Assembly: GCA_023515745.1 (NCBI GenBank)
Contig: JALECJ010000004.1
Location: forward strand, 930,001-994,000
Reading direction: 5' to 3'
Source: Amoeboaphelidium protococcarum
Lineage: Eukaryota > Aphelidiomycota > Aphelidea
DNA: 64,000 nt
This document shows, piece by piece, positions 34,726 through 46,628 of this stretch. The notes beneath the pieces were generated by a model. It did not search any database and was not told the DNA's origin. It worked only from the letters and a program-made list of their open reading frames with translations. Position numbers and translations under genes: made by a program. How positions within the stretch are numbered: position 1 is the first letter of the stretch; each line of letters starts with the position of its first letter.

Positions 34726-35062
34726 AAAATGATTAAATGGACTATAAATTATGTTGGTTAGAGTTTGGAGGAGAAGAATGTGTGAAACGATTGCTGTACT
34801 GTTTTCCGTAGAACTTCGCTGTTTCAAACTTTGATGATAAGTTACTGTCGATTCCTTACTGCAATAAAGATGGCACTCGGGATGCTACAATAGTATTATA
34901 GTACATTACGCTGCAGAATATAATTTCAAAATGACTAGTCATCCCAAGAGGTCACCTTAGGATTTAATTCAAGATGAAACGCGTCTTAAATCTGACTTTA
35001 AAGTTTCACCAAACTGAAGCTAATAAAATATCGTGGCAAAATATCAACAACAGTTATAATGC
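34726..35062. other. Upstream region of the 205-aa gene
   Basis: AT-rich. An open stretch continues upstream of the chosen ATG but has no further ATG. AACGCGTCTTA near 34978-34988 contains ACGCGT. No other feature. Confidence 0.45.
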
Positions 35063-35944
35063 TCACAATTTCAACACTTCTTGGTCTGTGTATCCCAAAA
35101 CACCGAGCAATCCATCAATGTGCTTAATCTTAACATCGCCGCCACAAATGTAATTCATAAATTACTCGTTACCACTGACAATTACTTTCAAATCACCGTT
35201 TCTAGCGGTGGCTGGCGATGGACAAAACTATCGGATATCCTCTAATTTTATGAATCCTTCTTTGATATTAGCATCTTTACTACTATCACCTAATTGATCA
35301 ACAAAGTAAACTACGCGCATATCCAGAGTCTGGGAATTTATCATGTCGTCTAGCGAGTCTTTTAATAGAATCTCTTGTTAGTTCTTACTGCCATACAGAA
35401 TAGTGAGAGATCTCTTCCGTTCATCGCTTTAATGGGACTGCAAATTCTAAATGAGTTACATTATAGGAGCTATTGCCGTGCCTCCAACTATTGCGATCAG
35501 ATTCTGTTCGTCAGGAATAGTGGCAGTAATATGAGGACCGTGTAAATCCAGTGTATCTCCTTCACTCAACTAATTAATGTATCGCGCAACTTCACCGAAC
35601 GGAGCTGGATAATTCTTTACGATAAACTCCACGTATTCAGTGCCTAAGCTTATTGGAGTGAATGGCCGATAGCCTTAGGAATGCGGCTCTTTGATGTTGA
35701 AGTGTACAATTTAATCACGAGGATAATCAGTTCCAGCCGGTACTCGGACGCATATCAATTTAGTTGATGGTGATATTCGCTAACTCGATATTATCTTGCA
35801 TGGAGTATAGAATTTATTGCACGGAGACAGACTGTCTTTCTTACTAAATAACCCATTATTACTGCTGTACTCATAAGCATACCAAGCAGGTAGAGCAAGA
35901 ACCGTGCCGGAAGCGACTACGAGCCGCCTATTTCGCCTCAACAT
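35063..35944 (-). CDS. Cytochrome b5 reductase-like flavoprotein, probably mitochondrial
   Basis: A 293-aa frame ending in TGA. The N-terminus MLRRNRRLVVASGTVLALP is basic then hydrophobic, fitting a mitochondrial outer-membrane or inner-membrane anchor as in Mcr1 or Cyc2. 'GYRPFTPISLG' is the FAD-binding RxYT/S-type motif, and 'EFIVKNYPAPFGEVARYINQL' (shortened) fits the FAD domain. 'LIAIVGGTAIAPIMQLI' is the NAD(P)H-binding glycine motif, and 'LTILYGSKNQQEILL' is the typical following strand. The CxxGP-type C-terminal motif is replaced by 'VIVSGNEQFMNYICGG'. It transfers electrons from NAD(P)H to a heme partner. Cyc2/CYC2-like and Mcr1-like assignments are both possible. Confidence 0.82.
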
Positions 35945-36071
35945 TATCAACCAAGAGTAAAAATCGGTATAAAGAGATTCACAATAGGTCGGGAAATGAA
36001 GGCAGTTTACACAAGAAGAATATTGTTAACATTCAATGACAACATCAACATATTTAAAGTGAATGATATTT

Positions 36072-36093
36072 TATATATATATATATATATATA
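36072..36093. repeat. (TA)n microsatellite
   Basis: About 11 uninterrupted TA units directly 3' of the TGA of the F-box gene (minus strand), within its 3' UTR. Confidence 0.95.
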
Positions 36094-36095
36094 CG

Positions 36096-38084
36096 TCATG
36101 CAACTGTAAACTTGGACTCAAAGGATGCGCCGAGATTATTAGTGAAAAATGTTGATAGATCCTTGATGGCCGCAGACGTCACTCTGTCACACTATATCAA
36201 CTTGACACTTTTCACGTATTCCAGCTTAGTAAGATAATATGCACCAATAGAGGTGACTTGCGGTAATCTTGATAGTGTTATTGAGTTTAGATACGGAGCA
36301 GCGTTTACAATAGATTTTAAATGGCCATCTTCAACATCTGGCTGATCCTTGATGCTTAGAGCGATAAGCCCAGGACTGCACAAGACCAGATTTACTATAA
36401 TATTCGCCCGTACATTCACACAACCATCTATTGAGAAGTATTACAGCCTTGTCAGATAATTCGATGGCAGAGTATCAAAGCACCTCAAGAACAAATAATC
36501 GCAGTGAGCTAATCTTAGCGTAAAAAGTCTCGACATCAGCTGCATAAGCCTCTACGTCTACTCTTATTATACCTCAACATGTCTATCATTAAACCAACCT
36601 CCAACATCTAAACATTCTAAAGTTTTCAGACTTAGTAATGAATCAATCACTAAATTAGTAAATGATCTATGGTCAATTCTCTAATGCCACATCAAAGATT
36701 TTAATCGAGGCAAAGATTATATCACCTAAGGAAGACGGAACTCTTCACCTTACACTGCAAAAGATAGATGCTCCAACTTCTTCATCTTTCTACTGATAAA
36801 TTCAATGATTGGAGATAATTGACCGGCAGTGATCCGACTACCTGGGGATATGAGCTCAAATTTGCGCAACTATTACAGGTCAGCTAAATCAGCCAGGCTT
36901 TTCATAACATTTTTACTCACGTTATACTACTGCAAAACAACGGAGAAATTCTCTAAACTTCTGCACTTGAACACAGTGACCCAATCTTGTAAATTCCCTT
37001 GATCAGACCGAAGGAATATAGTCTTTAAACGACTCATGAAATCTGCCTACAAAATCCACTCATTTAGCAGCGGTAAACAGCCAGAGGTCAAATTCAGCTT
37101 TATTTCCACTGCTGATCGAATCCCAGTCTTTTTTAGTATTTTCAAAGCAGATTGTTGCACATGAGAATTATCAGTCTACAAGTCCAGCCGCTTACACCAT
37201 GGATCTTTGAATCTCTAACAAAATCGGTCCAGAGACGACATATCACCAACGCGACTAGATTTAAAAGCCAAGGTATCCCAGACAATTGGGCATTTTGAGA
37301 AATATCTATACCAAGACTTTGAAACCTGACATGCAAATAATGTGTCCTTCTTGCCAATATATTAAAAGATTCCGTGGACAATCTCTGCGGGTAATACATT
37401 GATAATGTCCATCTATTGATTCTTGAAACGCGCGACGCGTTGCTTCGTATCGATATTCTTCCCTTTGAGTTTAGTGTGCACCATAGACTTCATTTGAAGC
37501 AATTCCTACACAAGAACTTATCAGTTTAAGTATATTAACACACTGATGATAAAATAATAATACCCGGTACAGAGAGTCTTCTTTTGGAACATTGTCCAAT
37601 CCAACATCAAGAATGTCCAGAGAGAGTGGCCATTGTTTCAAGTACAGATATACCTTGGTACTCAGCAAATAACTCTACAAAACAAATTCAACTTGCAGAG
37701 AAGCTTTGACAATTATTTAAAGTCAAATATTACAGGTGCAAAGTGTGGATTGTAATATCTTGCCACATTCAGATATCTGATCGCGTCTTGATGACGTTTC
37801 AACTTAACAAGGCATTTAGCAACACCATACGACACTTCTGGCACAGTTCTGTAATTCCAAGATTATCTATATATCTACATGAATAACAAATTTATGACTA
37901 AGATGAACAAGTTAAAGACGATCATTACAGTGTAGAAAGATGCCAGCGCTTGTTCAAAGTTGCCTTGTGCATACTGCAATTCTGCAGTCTTCAAGTCTTG
38001 TCGCAATATACCTTCAACTTCTCTCTCGATAGAGTTCCCCTTCTTTTACTTTGCATCAACTTTTACATACTTCTTTATATCCAT
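36096..38084 (-). CDS. TPR / F-box / LRR protein of the Dia2-Pof3 type (3 introns)
   Basis: Exons 38084-37929, 37874-37734, 37674-37564 and 37505-36096 give 605 aa. Introns of 54, 59 and 58 nt start GTAATG, GTAATA and GTATTA and end ATGTAG, TTGTAG and GTGTAG, all phase 0. Exons 1-3 encode TPR repeats ('LKTAELQYAQGNFEQALASF', 'VSYGVAKCLVKLKRHQDAIR', 'LYLKQWPLSLDILD'). The F-box is at about residues 165-210: 'INVLPAEIVHGIFQYIGKKD', then 'CQVSKSWYRYF'. About 390 residues of leucine-rich repeats follow ('LECLDVGGWFND', 'LFTLRLAHCDYLF', 'LNSITLSRLPQVTSIG'). S. pombe Pof3 and S. cerevisiae Dia2 share this order and recruit replication/telomere substrates to SCF ligase. Divergent from centrin, 173 bases apart. 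Confidence 0.87.
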
Positions 38085-38257
38085 AGTTTACACACACACT
38101 AATAGAATGCTCGATACTGATCAGCCTCTCCTGTGAAATGAAATAACGCTTGAGCGAACAGACGGAAACATAATTCAATTCTTCTAATCGCTCACACTGA
38201 ACGGAATCTGTCTGCTCGTTGAAACCACATACGACAGTAATTCTACAATCTATCAAT

Positions 38258-38852
38258 ATGACGCGACGGAGACAGTCCAAGTCATCAAGTGCTGCTGATA
38301 AAGAATTCACACTTCAGATTAAAGAGGCATTCAAGCTTTTTGATAAAGAGCAAGATGTATTCATCTCTAGAAGTGATGTCCCGCTGGTTTTGAAGGCTCT
38401 TAATTACGAACTGGCCGATGAGGCATTGGAAGATTACATATCCGACAATTTCAAAAGTAATGTGGTTGGTGAATAAGAATTCATCTCCAGTTTAAAAGCA
38501 TTCTTGGTATATTTTAGTCATATGACGTGTCTTTTGTTGGAATATTTCGATAACCTGCGTACTGCTGTAGAATGATCAAAGCTAAACTGAAGCTTATGAG
38601 AAGGCGTTTAAATTATTTGACGTTGATGGAGAAGGCTTCATTACATATGATAGTCTGAGAAAGCTTTTGAAGGAACTTAATGAGGAATATACTGATGAAG
38701 AGATTCAGGAGATGATTGCTGTTGCAGATAATGACGGAGACGGTAATTTATCGTGTGGCTACTCAATATTATTACGATCTTACTTTTGTATCATATGTGT
38801 AGGACGCGTCGGATTACAAGACTTTAAGCACATCATGTAACTGAGTAATTGA
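38258..38852 (+). CDS. Centrin/Cdc31 EF-hand protein (2 introns)
   Basis: Exons 38258-38506, 38571-38742 and 38803-38852 encode 156 aa. Introns of 64 and 60 nt start GTATAT and GTAATT and end CTGTAG and GTGTAG. The start MTRRRQSKSSS is a centrin-type basic N-terminus. EF-hand 1 ('DKEQDVFISRSD') is degenerate and EF-hand 2 is poor. EF-hand 3 ('DVDGEGFITYDS') and EF-hand 4 ('DNDGDGRVGLQD', created across the second splice junction) look able to bind Ca. Centrins act at centrioles/spindle pole bodies, in mRNA export (TREX-2) and in repair. At 156 aa it fits Cdc31 (161 aa). Intron 2 has a length divisible by 3 and no in-frame TGA, so only the EF-hand match decides its removal. Confidence 0.9.
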
Positions 38853-39550
38853 ACAATGTTCAAATTTGCGCGCTATTTGCGACCGTATCAACCTTATGGC
38901 CGAGCGTTAGTTGTTGGGTTTTCTGTGAAGAATTCCTTCTTTGCAACAATATTTCCTAAAGCATTTGAATCTGCTTAATAAATTTGTTGTTAGATGTATC
39001 TGAAAAATTAAGAGCGCGACACTTGAAATAATACCGTGTCAGCCCTTATTAAAACATAATCGCAATAATGTCTGCAGATGATAGATTTTTATTCTACACA
39101 TCTTGTATGTAATTGCGTAAATCATCGCATGCCGTCGATTTCGCTAACGCTTTTGAATTCCCATTCAAAGATGTTTGATAGTATTCTCGGCACACTATCT
39201 ACAGTATATTATTAATTGTATTGAAGCGTTACCTAACCAGAAAAATGTGATGAAATAATTCGACATTACGTATTCCTATTCCATTTCCATTACTAAAGGT
39301 GTACCATAACCGCCACTAATACGCGCGTGCACAGGAGCTTCTGTGCGTTCTGCACGCTTTTCACTCAAATCCTGATTGATTGGATCAATTGTGAGTACCC
39401 CGTAGCATTCACCGGTTGCTGTTACCGCTCGTGTTTTCCCGCCTGTATTCAAACTTCTCTTTTAGTACTTTGCTTTCATCCATCTCGATTTTTTTAAATC
39501 TTCGGTAGTTGATATAAATCATCGTAAGCGAAATATAGAAGCTATCAATT
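38853..39550. other. Intergenic region, centrin 3' / C1-protein 5'
   Basis: About 700 bases without a supported gene. AT-rich first half. Near 39320-39360 a GC-richer patch holds GCGCGTGCACAG...CTGTGC, a short inverted repeat. Probably the promoter of the C1-domain gene. Confidence 0.45.
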
Positions 39551-41260
39551 ATGCAGGGTGAAGAGAGTAAAATGGAATAGCTAGCGTCTCATGATCTGCG
39601 TGTTGTAACCTTTCACTCTCCGCGATACTGCGATCTGTGTGGAAAATTCATCTGGGGCCTGAGAAAGCAGGGAATGCACTGCGTTCATTGCGGTGTAGAC
39701 ATTCATCAAAAGTGTTTTAATGCGTGCTTGGAGAATGTACCGTGTCAGCCGCTGGATGGGAGCAGTTGTTCTCATGATTCAGTGCACGATCAAGAAGGGC
39801 AGTTTATCGCCGCCATCCAGTAGTCTGATGTGAATTATGAAGAGGAGTTGATGGCGCAATAGATCGATATGAATATGAACAGTGGTAATCTTGGTCTGAT
39901 GACTCCGCCACAAATGGAAAAGGCTGAGGTGGAAAATGTCGCGTTAAAATTGGCTCAAGTTGCTCAAGAATTGCAACAGGAGGAAAAGACTTCGCTGGAG
40001 ACTGTTGCCGACGCCACTTCTGTTTAATCTGAACAGGAAGTTGTCGTGCCGCAAAGCGTGGCTCAAATCAGTAGCGTTGAACATTAATCGATTGACGGCG
40101 ATAATTATGACTCTGTTGAGCCAAGTGGTCAGTCTTCTACTTTCGCGTCTACCAAGAATACTGGCAATCACCATAACTAGAATAATAACAATAATATGGC
40201 GGTGAAAAGAGTAGCAAGTTCACTGCGAAGTAGACAGTCATCGGCACCCACGTTGGTTCCTATTACGGAGACTAAAAGTGCAGATGAACTCAATACTCCT
40301 GTCGTTGATCCTATACCCTCTGCTGCTCGCCGTCGTAAGTAATCTAATGGCCTTTTGCAGTCTATAATCTTACGTACCGCGTCTAAAGCTAATGAAATGG
40401 ACAAGGTTCATCGTGGATCTCCCAAACTAAACGTTTTTACTACCTTGCCTCGAAATTACTTTCGCTTTACGATGAAAGTCGGTCCGTTGGCCAGTTTTCA
40501 AGATAAAATTGAAGATCTGTTCTTATGGAAGAATTAGAGTGAGACTATTGCTGCGTGGTTGATATTTACAGTCCTCTGCCTGAATCCCTTCCTCATAATG
40601 TTCATCCCTCATGTCATAATGTTGACCGTGTTGTGGAATAACTATTTTGTTAGGGAATAGCGCCGCGCTAGGAAGATGCAGAAGAAGCATTTGTAAGCTG
40701 ATCAGGTGGTTCTGGATAAGAAGAAGAAGAATTTGAAGCCATCTTCATTCAAGCCTGATGATATAGATTACAAGCACAATATGCAGTTTATTCAGAACAC
40801 TATGGGAATGTATAGCGACGTTTATGAGCATCTTTGCTACTATAATACATACATTGATTGGTCTGATGAATGGTTCACAATGATGGTATTAAAGTTGACT
40901 CTGGGATCTGCTTTGATACTTGCTCTTCTATACAAGTTTATCGCGTGGAACTATGTAATTTTAGGCGCTGGATCGCTCGCATTTATCGGAAATACCGCGT
41001 TAGGATAGGCTATTGGTGCACAGTTGCTTTCTATTTTTGATTAAACTAACACTATTGGTAATTTAGATGCATAGCTTGTCATTTAAGAATAGACTCAGTC
41101 AGCTGCTATTAACAACAACAATTCCAGTAAGAAAGAATAGAAAATGGCAAGTCGTTAGAGCTCCGTTTAAAGTCTGGAAGACGCTGCCATTGCTTCTTTT
41201 GTCACCTCATACGATAAACCTCATCGCGAATAGTAGTAGCAACAGAATAGAAAATTATGA
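39551..41260 (+). CDS. C1-domain (zinc) protein with C-terminal membrane segments
   Basis: A 569-aa frame ending in TGA. Residues ~14-63 form a complete C1 zinc domain: H-D-L-R..., 'YCDLCGKFIWG', 'GMHCVHCGVDIHQKC' and a final 'CLENVPCQ', with all His and Cys ligands. A ~200-residue disordered, Gln/Ser/Asn-rich linker follows. A membrane region has hydrophobic segments 'TIAAWLIFTVLCLNPFLIMF' plus 'HVIMLTVLW', then a basic KKKK-rich loop and a second hydrophobic block ('LKLTLGSALILALLYKF', 'YVILGAGSLAFIGN'). The tail is Gln/Ser-rich. The hairpin-like membrane blocks resemble reticulon or Pex24/Pex30-type ER-peroxisome proteins, but this is a weak guess. The C1 domain may bind diacylglycerol or a small GTPase. 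Confidence 0.72.
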
Positions 41261-41350
41261 CGAACTTCGTGTTGAATTAAATATTATACCGTAATAAATT
41301 GGCTTTATAAAGTAGAAATTGTCCTTGCAGTAGTGCTAATACTTTCATAG

Positions 41351-42253
<903 letters not shown>

Positions 42254-42967
42254 ACTTTTGCGAGAGTTTTTATACTGTGTCTATTCAGAGAACTTCAGTA
42301 TTAAGCGTAAGAGATGGCAAGAGCGGTTCCGACTGAATAATTTGAAAAGAGCCTTAAGATGTTGTTTAGCAGTTTGTCCAAACTTCGCCAAGTAAATCGA
42401 ATTGTTCAAGAAATATAAATCTAAATTGCCGGTAAAAAGTAATTAAAAGCATTACAATGTCAATCTACTGAAAATTTATAAGGGAGCTTTATTTTGAACA
42501 CACGAAGGCAAGTGTGAGTTGACGTATTCGTATCAAGCATTAGAACGCGCTTTAACCTCTCTCATGTAACGGAATCGCCAAACTAAACAAAAGTTTAAAG
42601 ATTCCATAAATAGATGGCGACTTATATTTAGATAGACGAGTTGAATCTTTTAAAGTAGATAATTAGTAACACTGACCACATTATTAATTAATCCATACCC
42701 CATAATTCAAGTAAGCGCTACACACGCAATCGATCGATCATTGTTGAATTTGAGAAGAAAACACGCGATTTAAGAAACTGCGTGGCTTGACGGGCTCGTT
42801 CGATGATTCAATCAAAATTTCGTAAGCACTGGGGCCTCTTATCATCATTATCATCATTTGCAGCTCATATTAATTACGCCCATTAATAAAGACACTCTGA
42901 CTCATTGTCAGCTATACTTTGAATAGTTTTGCTGAAATTTGTACACCATAATAATAGTAATAATATA
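42254..42967. other. Divergent intergenic region, QPRT / carboxylesterase
   Basis: About 715 bases, AT-rich, no supported gene. It includes AGAACGCGCTTTAA near 42542 and CATTATCATCATTTG simple sequence near 42846-42862. It should carry both promoters. Confidence 0.45.
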
Positions 42968-45139
42968 ATGAAGAGCGAGTACTCCTCATAGACGGCGCCA
43001 GTGAAGGCTCGTTTGCTGAATTAGAACTGGGCAATTGCGGTGTTAATTGTGATGCTTTTGGCGTATTATTTGATTGGATCTTCATCCACAACCTCTTAGT
43101 TATTTGGAATTCAGAGTGGCGATGAAGCTTTGCCCAAGGTTATAGATCAGGCGCTGCAATCGCGCTTTGTTGAAGTGTGGTAACATCCTACCGAGACCGT
43201 TGGCTAACTATCTGAAGGTGATCAAGATATCGAGATCTATGATGACGCTGCTGGATTCTACAAGGCTAATAGTTCTGATGCTGTAGTCAACACCTAATTT
43301 GGGCCTGTGGAAGGCGTGTACATATCTCCAGTTAGATTGAGTGCAAAGTAAGGCAATAAGGTGCCAGCTGAGATCAAGCAGAAGTGGCCTGTGGGCTATT
43401 TGGGTATTCCATTTGCGGAGAAGCCATAGAATGAACTCCGCTTCTCTGATCCTGTGCCATGGTCACGTAGCTGGTCCGATGCTTATGGATATGATTCTCT
43501 GAAAGCTGTCAAGTATGGTCCGCAGTGCCTGTAAATTTTTGGTCTACCTCCATGGTTTTTGAGTGAGGATTGTCTGTACTTGAACGTATTTACTCCCCCA
43601 GCTGCCAGATTAAAGCAGTTGAGGAAGAAGAATAAGAAGATACCGGTACTCTTTTGGATATTTGGTGGAGCGTACGCCTTTGGAAGTGCCGGTTTTGCAG
43701 ATGCCAATAGTTTTGGATTGTACAATGGTGCGTTTATTAATGAACACAAGGATGTGATGATTGTGACTTTTAATCATCGCGTTGGACCGTTTGGATTCCT
43801 CCATACGGATGCGGAAAATATTAGCAATAATGGTATCGAAGATGTGAAGGCTGCCTACAGATGGACTGCTGATAATATTGGTGATTTCGGTGGTGATGCT
43901 GATAATATCACGGTGTTTGGTATGTCTTCTGGTGCTTATAATGCTATTCTCGCAGCCTTGGATGTAGAGCTTTTACCTGCTCCAAAACGCATCATATCAA
44001 TGAGTCCACCGCTATCCCTTAAGCCTAGAAATACTACTATGGCTGTTGAGTTGGGTAAGAAGCTGATGCACAGTCTGAAGTGTGACGATTTGGATTGCCT
44101 GAAATAGAAGCATCCGCTGCAGATATACAAGGGAGCGTACGGAATCAACGATGGCTGGCTGGAGACTCCTCTCGGATCACCGCTCAAGTGGATGCCTACC
44201 TATGATGGCCATCATGTCAAGAATAGGCCATTGGAACTCGTGGCTGACGCATCGCCAAAGTTGAAAAAACGTCTGTCCAAGATGGAGATTATGATTGGTA
44301 CCAGCCGGGATGAGGTGGCACTGTTCGCCGGCATCACTGAGATGTATGGTCTATTCCGTGGCGGTACATTTTACTTTGTAAGAGGCTAGTGGTCCAGTTG
44401 GGAATTCTGGAAGAGCTGGGCATTCAACGTTGGCTCTGATTCTGTGGCTGATTAATTGGCTAATGAGCTGGGCTTGAAGTTGAATCATCACGCTAGAGCT
44501 TATATCAACACCATGTATGCCACGTTTACAGATTATGAGGTGGTGAAGAAGCTGTTGAAATTGTATCCAGTGCAGTATACCAAGAAAGATGCTTTATATC
44601 AGTACATTCAGGCAGCGACAGATTTCATGTTTGTATGTCCATCAAGAAACTTTGCACTCAACACTGAGAAGTACGTCAAGTCTATGCACATGTATCATTG
44701 GGTTCAGATTCCGGACTGGGCCTAGCCAATCTTTGGAGATGGTAGATTTGTCATGTCAGAGTCTGTACCGCATGGATTTGATTTACCTAATTTCTGGAAT
44801 TATAATGTTGATTTGGGTGGTGGAAAGCCTTTGGGTAGCATGTATGCTGATTACTTTACCGCATTCGCTGCGGGTGATGTCTAGAATCAGTGCACTCCTC
44901 AGTCCCTGGCATTCAATGATGAATTGAAAAGGAACGGTACCGAGTCTGATTTCTAAAAGACCAACAAGTGTAAATCTGCCCTTCCCAAGTGGGATCCGTT
45001 CACTCCATCCAACCGTCAAGTGGCCTTCTTTGGACACCCGCGTAATCAAGTGACATTTAGCAATGATTTACGCGCAGAGAAGTGTGACTTATGGGATACA
45101 TTGCGTAAGAAGGGATAGATGGACATGTATCCATTTTGA
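42968..45139 (+). CDS. Membrane-anchored type-B carboxylesterase/cholinesterase-family hydrolase
   Basis: A 723-aa frame. A short basic cytosolic N-terminus is followed by one TM helix ('WAIAVLIVMLLAYYLIG', residues ~22-40), so it is a type II membrane enzyme. Family marks: 'YLGIPFAEKP', 'SEDCLYLNVFTP', oxyanion loop 'IFGGAYAFGS', nucleophile elbow FGMSSGAY with Ser about 320, 'GTSRDEVALF' region for the acid, and 'VPHGFDLPNFW' with the His. The triad therefore looks intact, unlike neuroligins. It hydrolyses esters, probably at the cell surface or in the secretory lumen; the substrate is unknown. Length exceeds typical enzymes (550-600 aa) because of the anchor and stem. The stop is TGA, 83 bases before the end of the convergent ceramidase gene. 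Confidence 0.9.
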
Positions 45140-45222
45140 ATTTTTTGATAAGACTAGTGGATTAGAGAAGTTGAAAAGAAATATCGATTTTGAATATTGA
45201 CTATAGTAATAAACAGAGTAAA

Positions 45223-46254
45223 TCACTTTTACTTTTTACCGTTTCCTGAGGCATTTGTATCCATATCACCGTTCACCTCCACACAATACAAAATCGGAAG
45301 AACATTTAGCTTCCACTAGACATAAATTGCGGCTTATTTCGACTAATCAGCACCATATTAAACAATTTAAACATCTTAAATATCCTTGATATTCACAGAT
45401 GAAGATGGACGATCAAACAGACCATTCGTGGCAGAGCAATACTACAAGAACAGCATTGAACAATACGATCCAAGACCGGATAAAATGTGCCACCAAGCGT
45501 GCAATTACAATACACCAGTACTCAACCATAGACAAGTTGTAACCACAACTTCCACCAGGCCATTACGCAAATTAAGCCCAGTCAATTTCTAAATATATTT
45601 AATCAAAACCTTGGGCAACTGGGCATTAATGTAATTCCGAAGTGATCGAATATAATCACAAGCCAAATTATCAATATTCCACAGAGTGAACGCTGCAATA
45701 TAGCAAAATAATCCAAAATACAGCAGATTCCGGTGCTTCTGGTACTTTTCCACCCAGCTCAATCGCACAGCTTCGTACATTACAAACACGGTGAATAGAC
45801 CATACGCAGTGTGATGAAATTCAGGGAATTTAAGAAACAGATATGACACTGTGACCACCAGAGCATACAAGGCAATACAGATAGGGAACCATGCGCCGTA
45901 CCTGGGCTTCCTATCAATTTACACGCTGCAAAATAAGAGGAAACTGACGCAGTACAGCATGGGCAGCTCATCCAATAGCTACATTTCGTAAATCAGAGTC
46001 ATGTGAAACGCCCATGATCCAATGCCGACAATGACCAGGGAGACGTATGCCCAGTAATACCTGATCTAGAACCGGTAGATATAGGTGAGATAGAGACCAA
46101 GCAGTGCCAAATCTACGATAGCCATATTACTCAGCGTGTTCCAAAATTCTGCAATATAAAAAGACACCATGTAATTCTCTTCACACCAGTCCAATGTCGC
46201 CGTTCTCTACCCAAACCATCCCAACCGTCCACCATTCAAAATTCTTGCACTCAT
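45223..46254 (-). CDS. Alkaline ceramidase
   Basis: A 343-aa multi-pass membrane protein, one frame when TAA/TAG are Gln. Signature N-terminus 'TATLDWCEENYMVSFYIAEF' with 'WNTLSN', then 'GIGSWAFHMTLIYEMQ' bearing the first zinc His. After five or six TM segments, 'LHAWWHILSGLGSYC' carries the other two His. These are the catalytic residues of the ACER/Ypc1 (aPHC) family, which hydrolyse (phyto)ceramide to sphingoid base in ER/Golgi. A C-terminal cytosolic tail of ~80 residues is longer than in human ACER3 (267 aa). The track-like breaks at TAG in the last third are reassigned codons, since the HxxxH motif lies beyond them. FA2H in the same window acts on the same lipid class. Confidence 0.93.
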
Positions 46255-46628
46255 AATTACTACTACCGTCTCCCCAATGTTACTCTTTCCCTTATAATTT
46301 AACCCAAAAGGCAATAGATTTCAATAATGGAGAGCTAACCTAAAAACCAAGCGAATGGCTCAAATAAAATAAATGTGAGAGTCAAGTTTTAGAATGACGA
46401 TGAGGATCAAACAATGGGCATTAGTAACAACTAGATTAGACTGCGCGAAACAAGCTTCCTCAAACTTTTCTGGATCGCTCTTACTCGGCCGAGGGCAGAG
46501 AGGGAGAGACAGTCGCCATTCAAACGTTCCTTTTCTATTCAACGGATTTAAGAATCTCTTTTCCTCTTCCCGCGCGTTTTTACAGGAGATCTAACCACTT
46601 ATTCAAGATCTGACCGCTTAGTACAAAT
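46255..46628. other. Divergent intergenic region, ceramidase / NUP42
   Basis: No supported gene. Contains CCCGCGCGTTTTT near 46569-46581, 50-60 bases before the NUP42 start, and a CCTCTTTTCTCC-type pyrimidine patch. Confidence 0.45.

Noticed and set aside
35063-35944. Possible intron in the cytochrome b5 reductase-like gene
   Set aside because: The whole frame translates continuously through the FAD and NAD motifs, so no intron is needed.
41067-41294. 75-aa plus-strand frame at the end of the C1 gene
   Set aside because: It is a shifted frame inside the Gln-rich tail of the C1 protein, which ends at the TGA at 41258.
45386-45592. 68-aa plus-strand frame
   Set aside because: It is antisense to the last third of alkaline ceramidase, which carries the conserved HAWWHI motif in the other strand.
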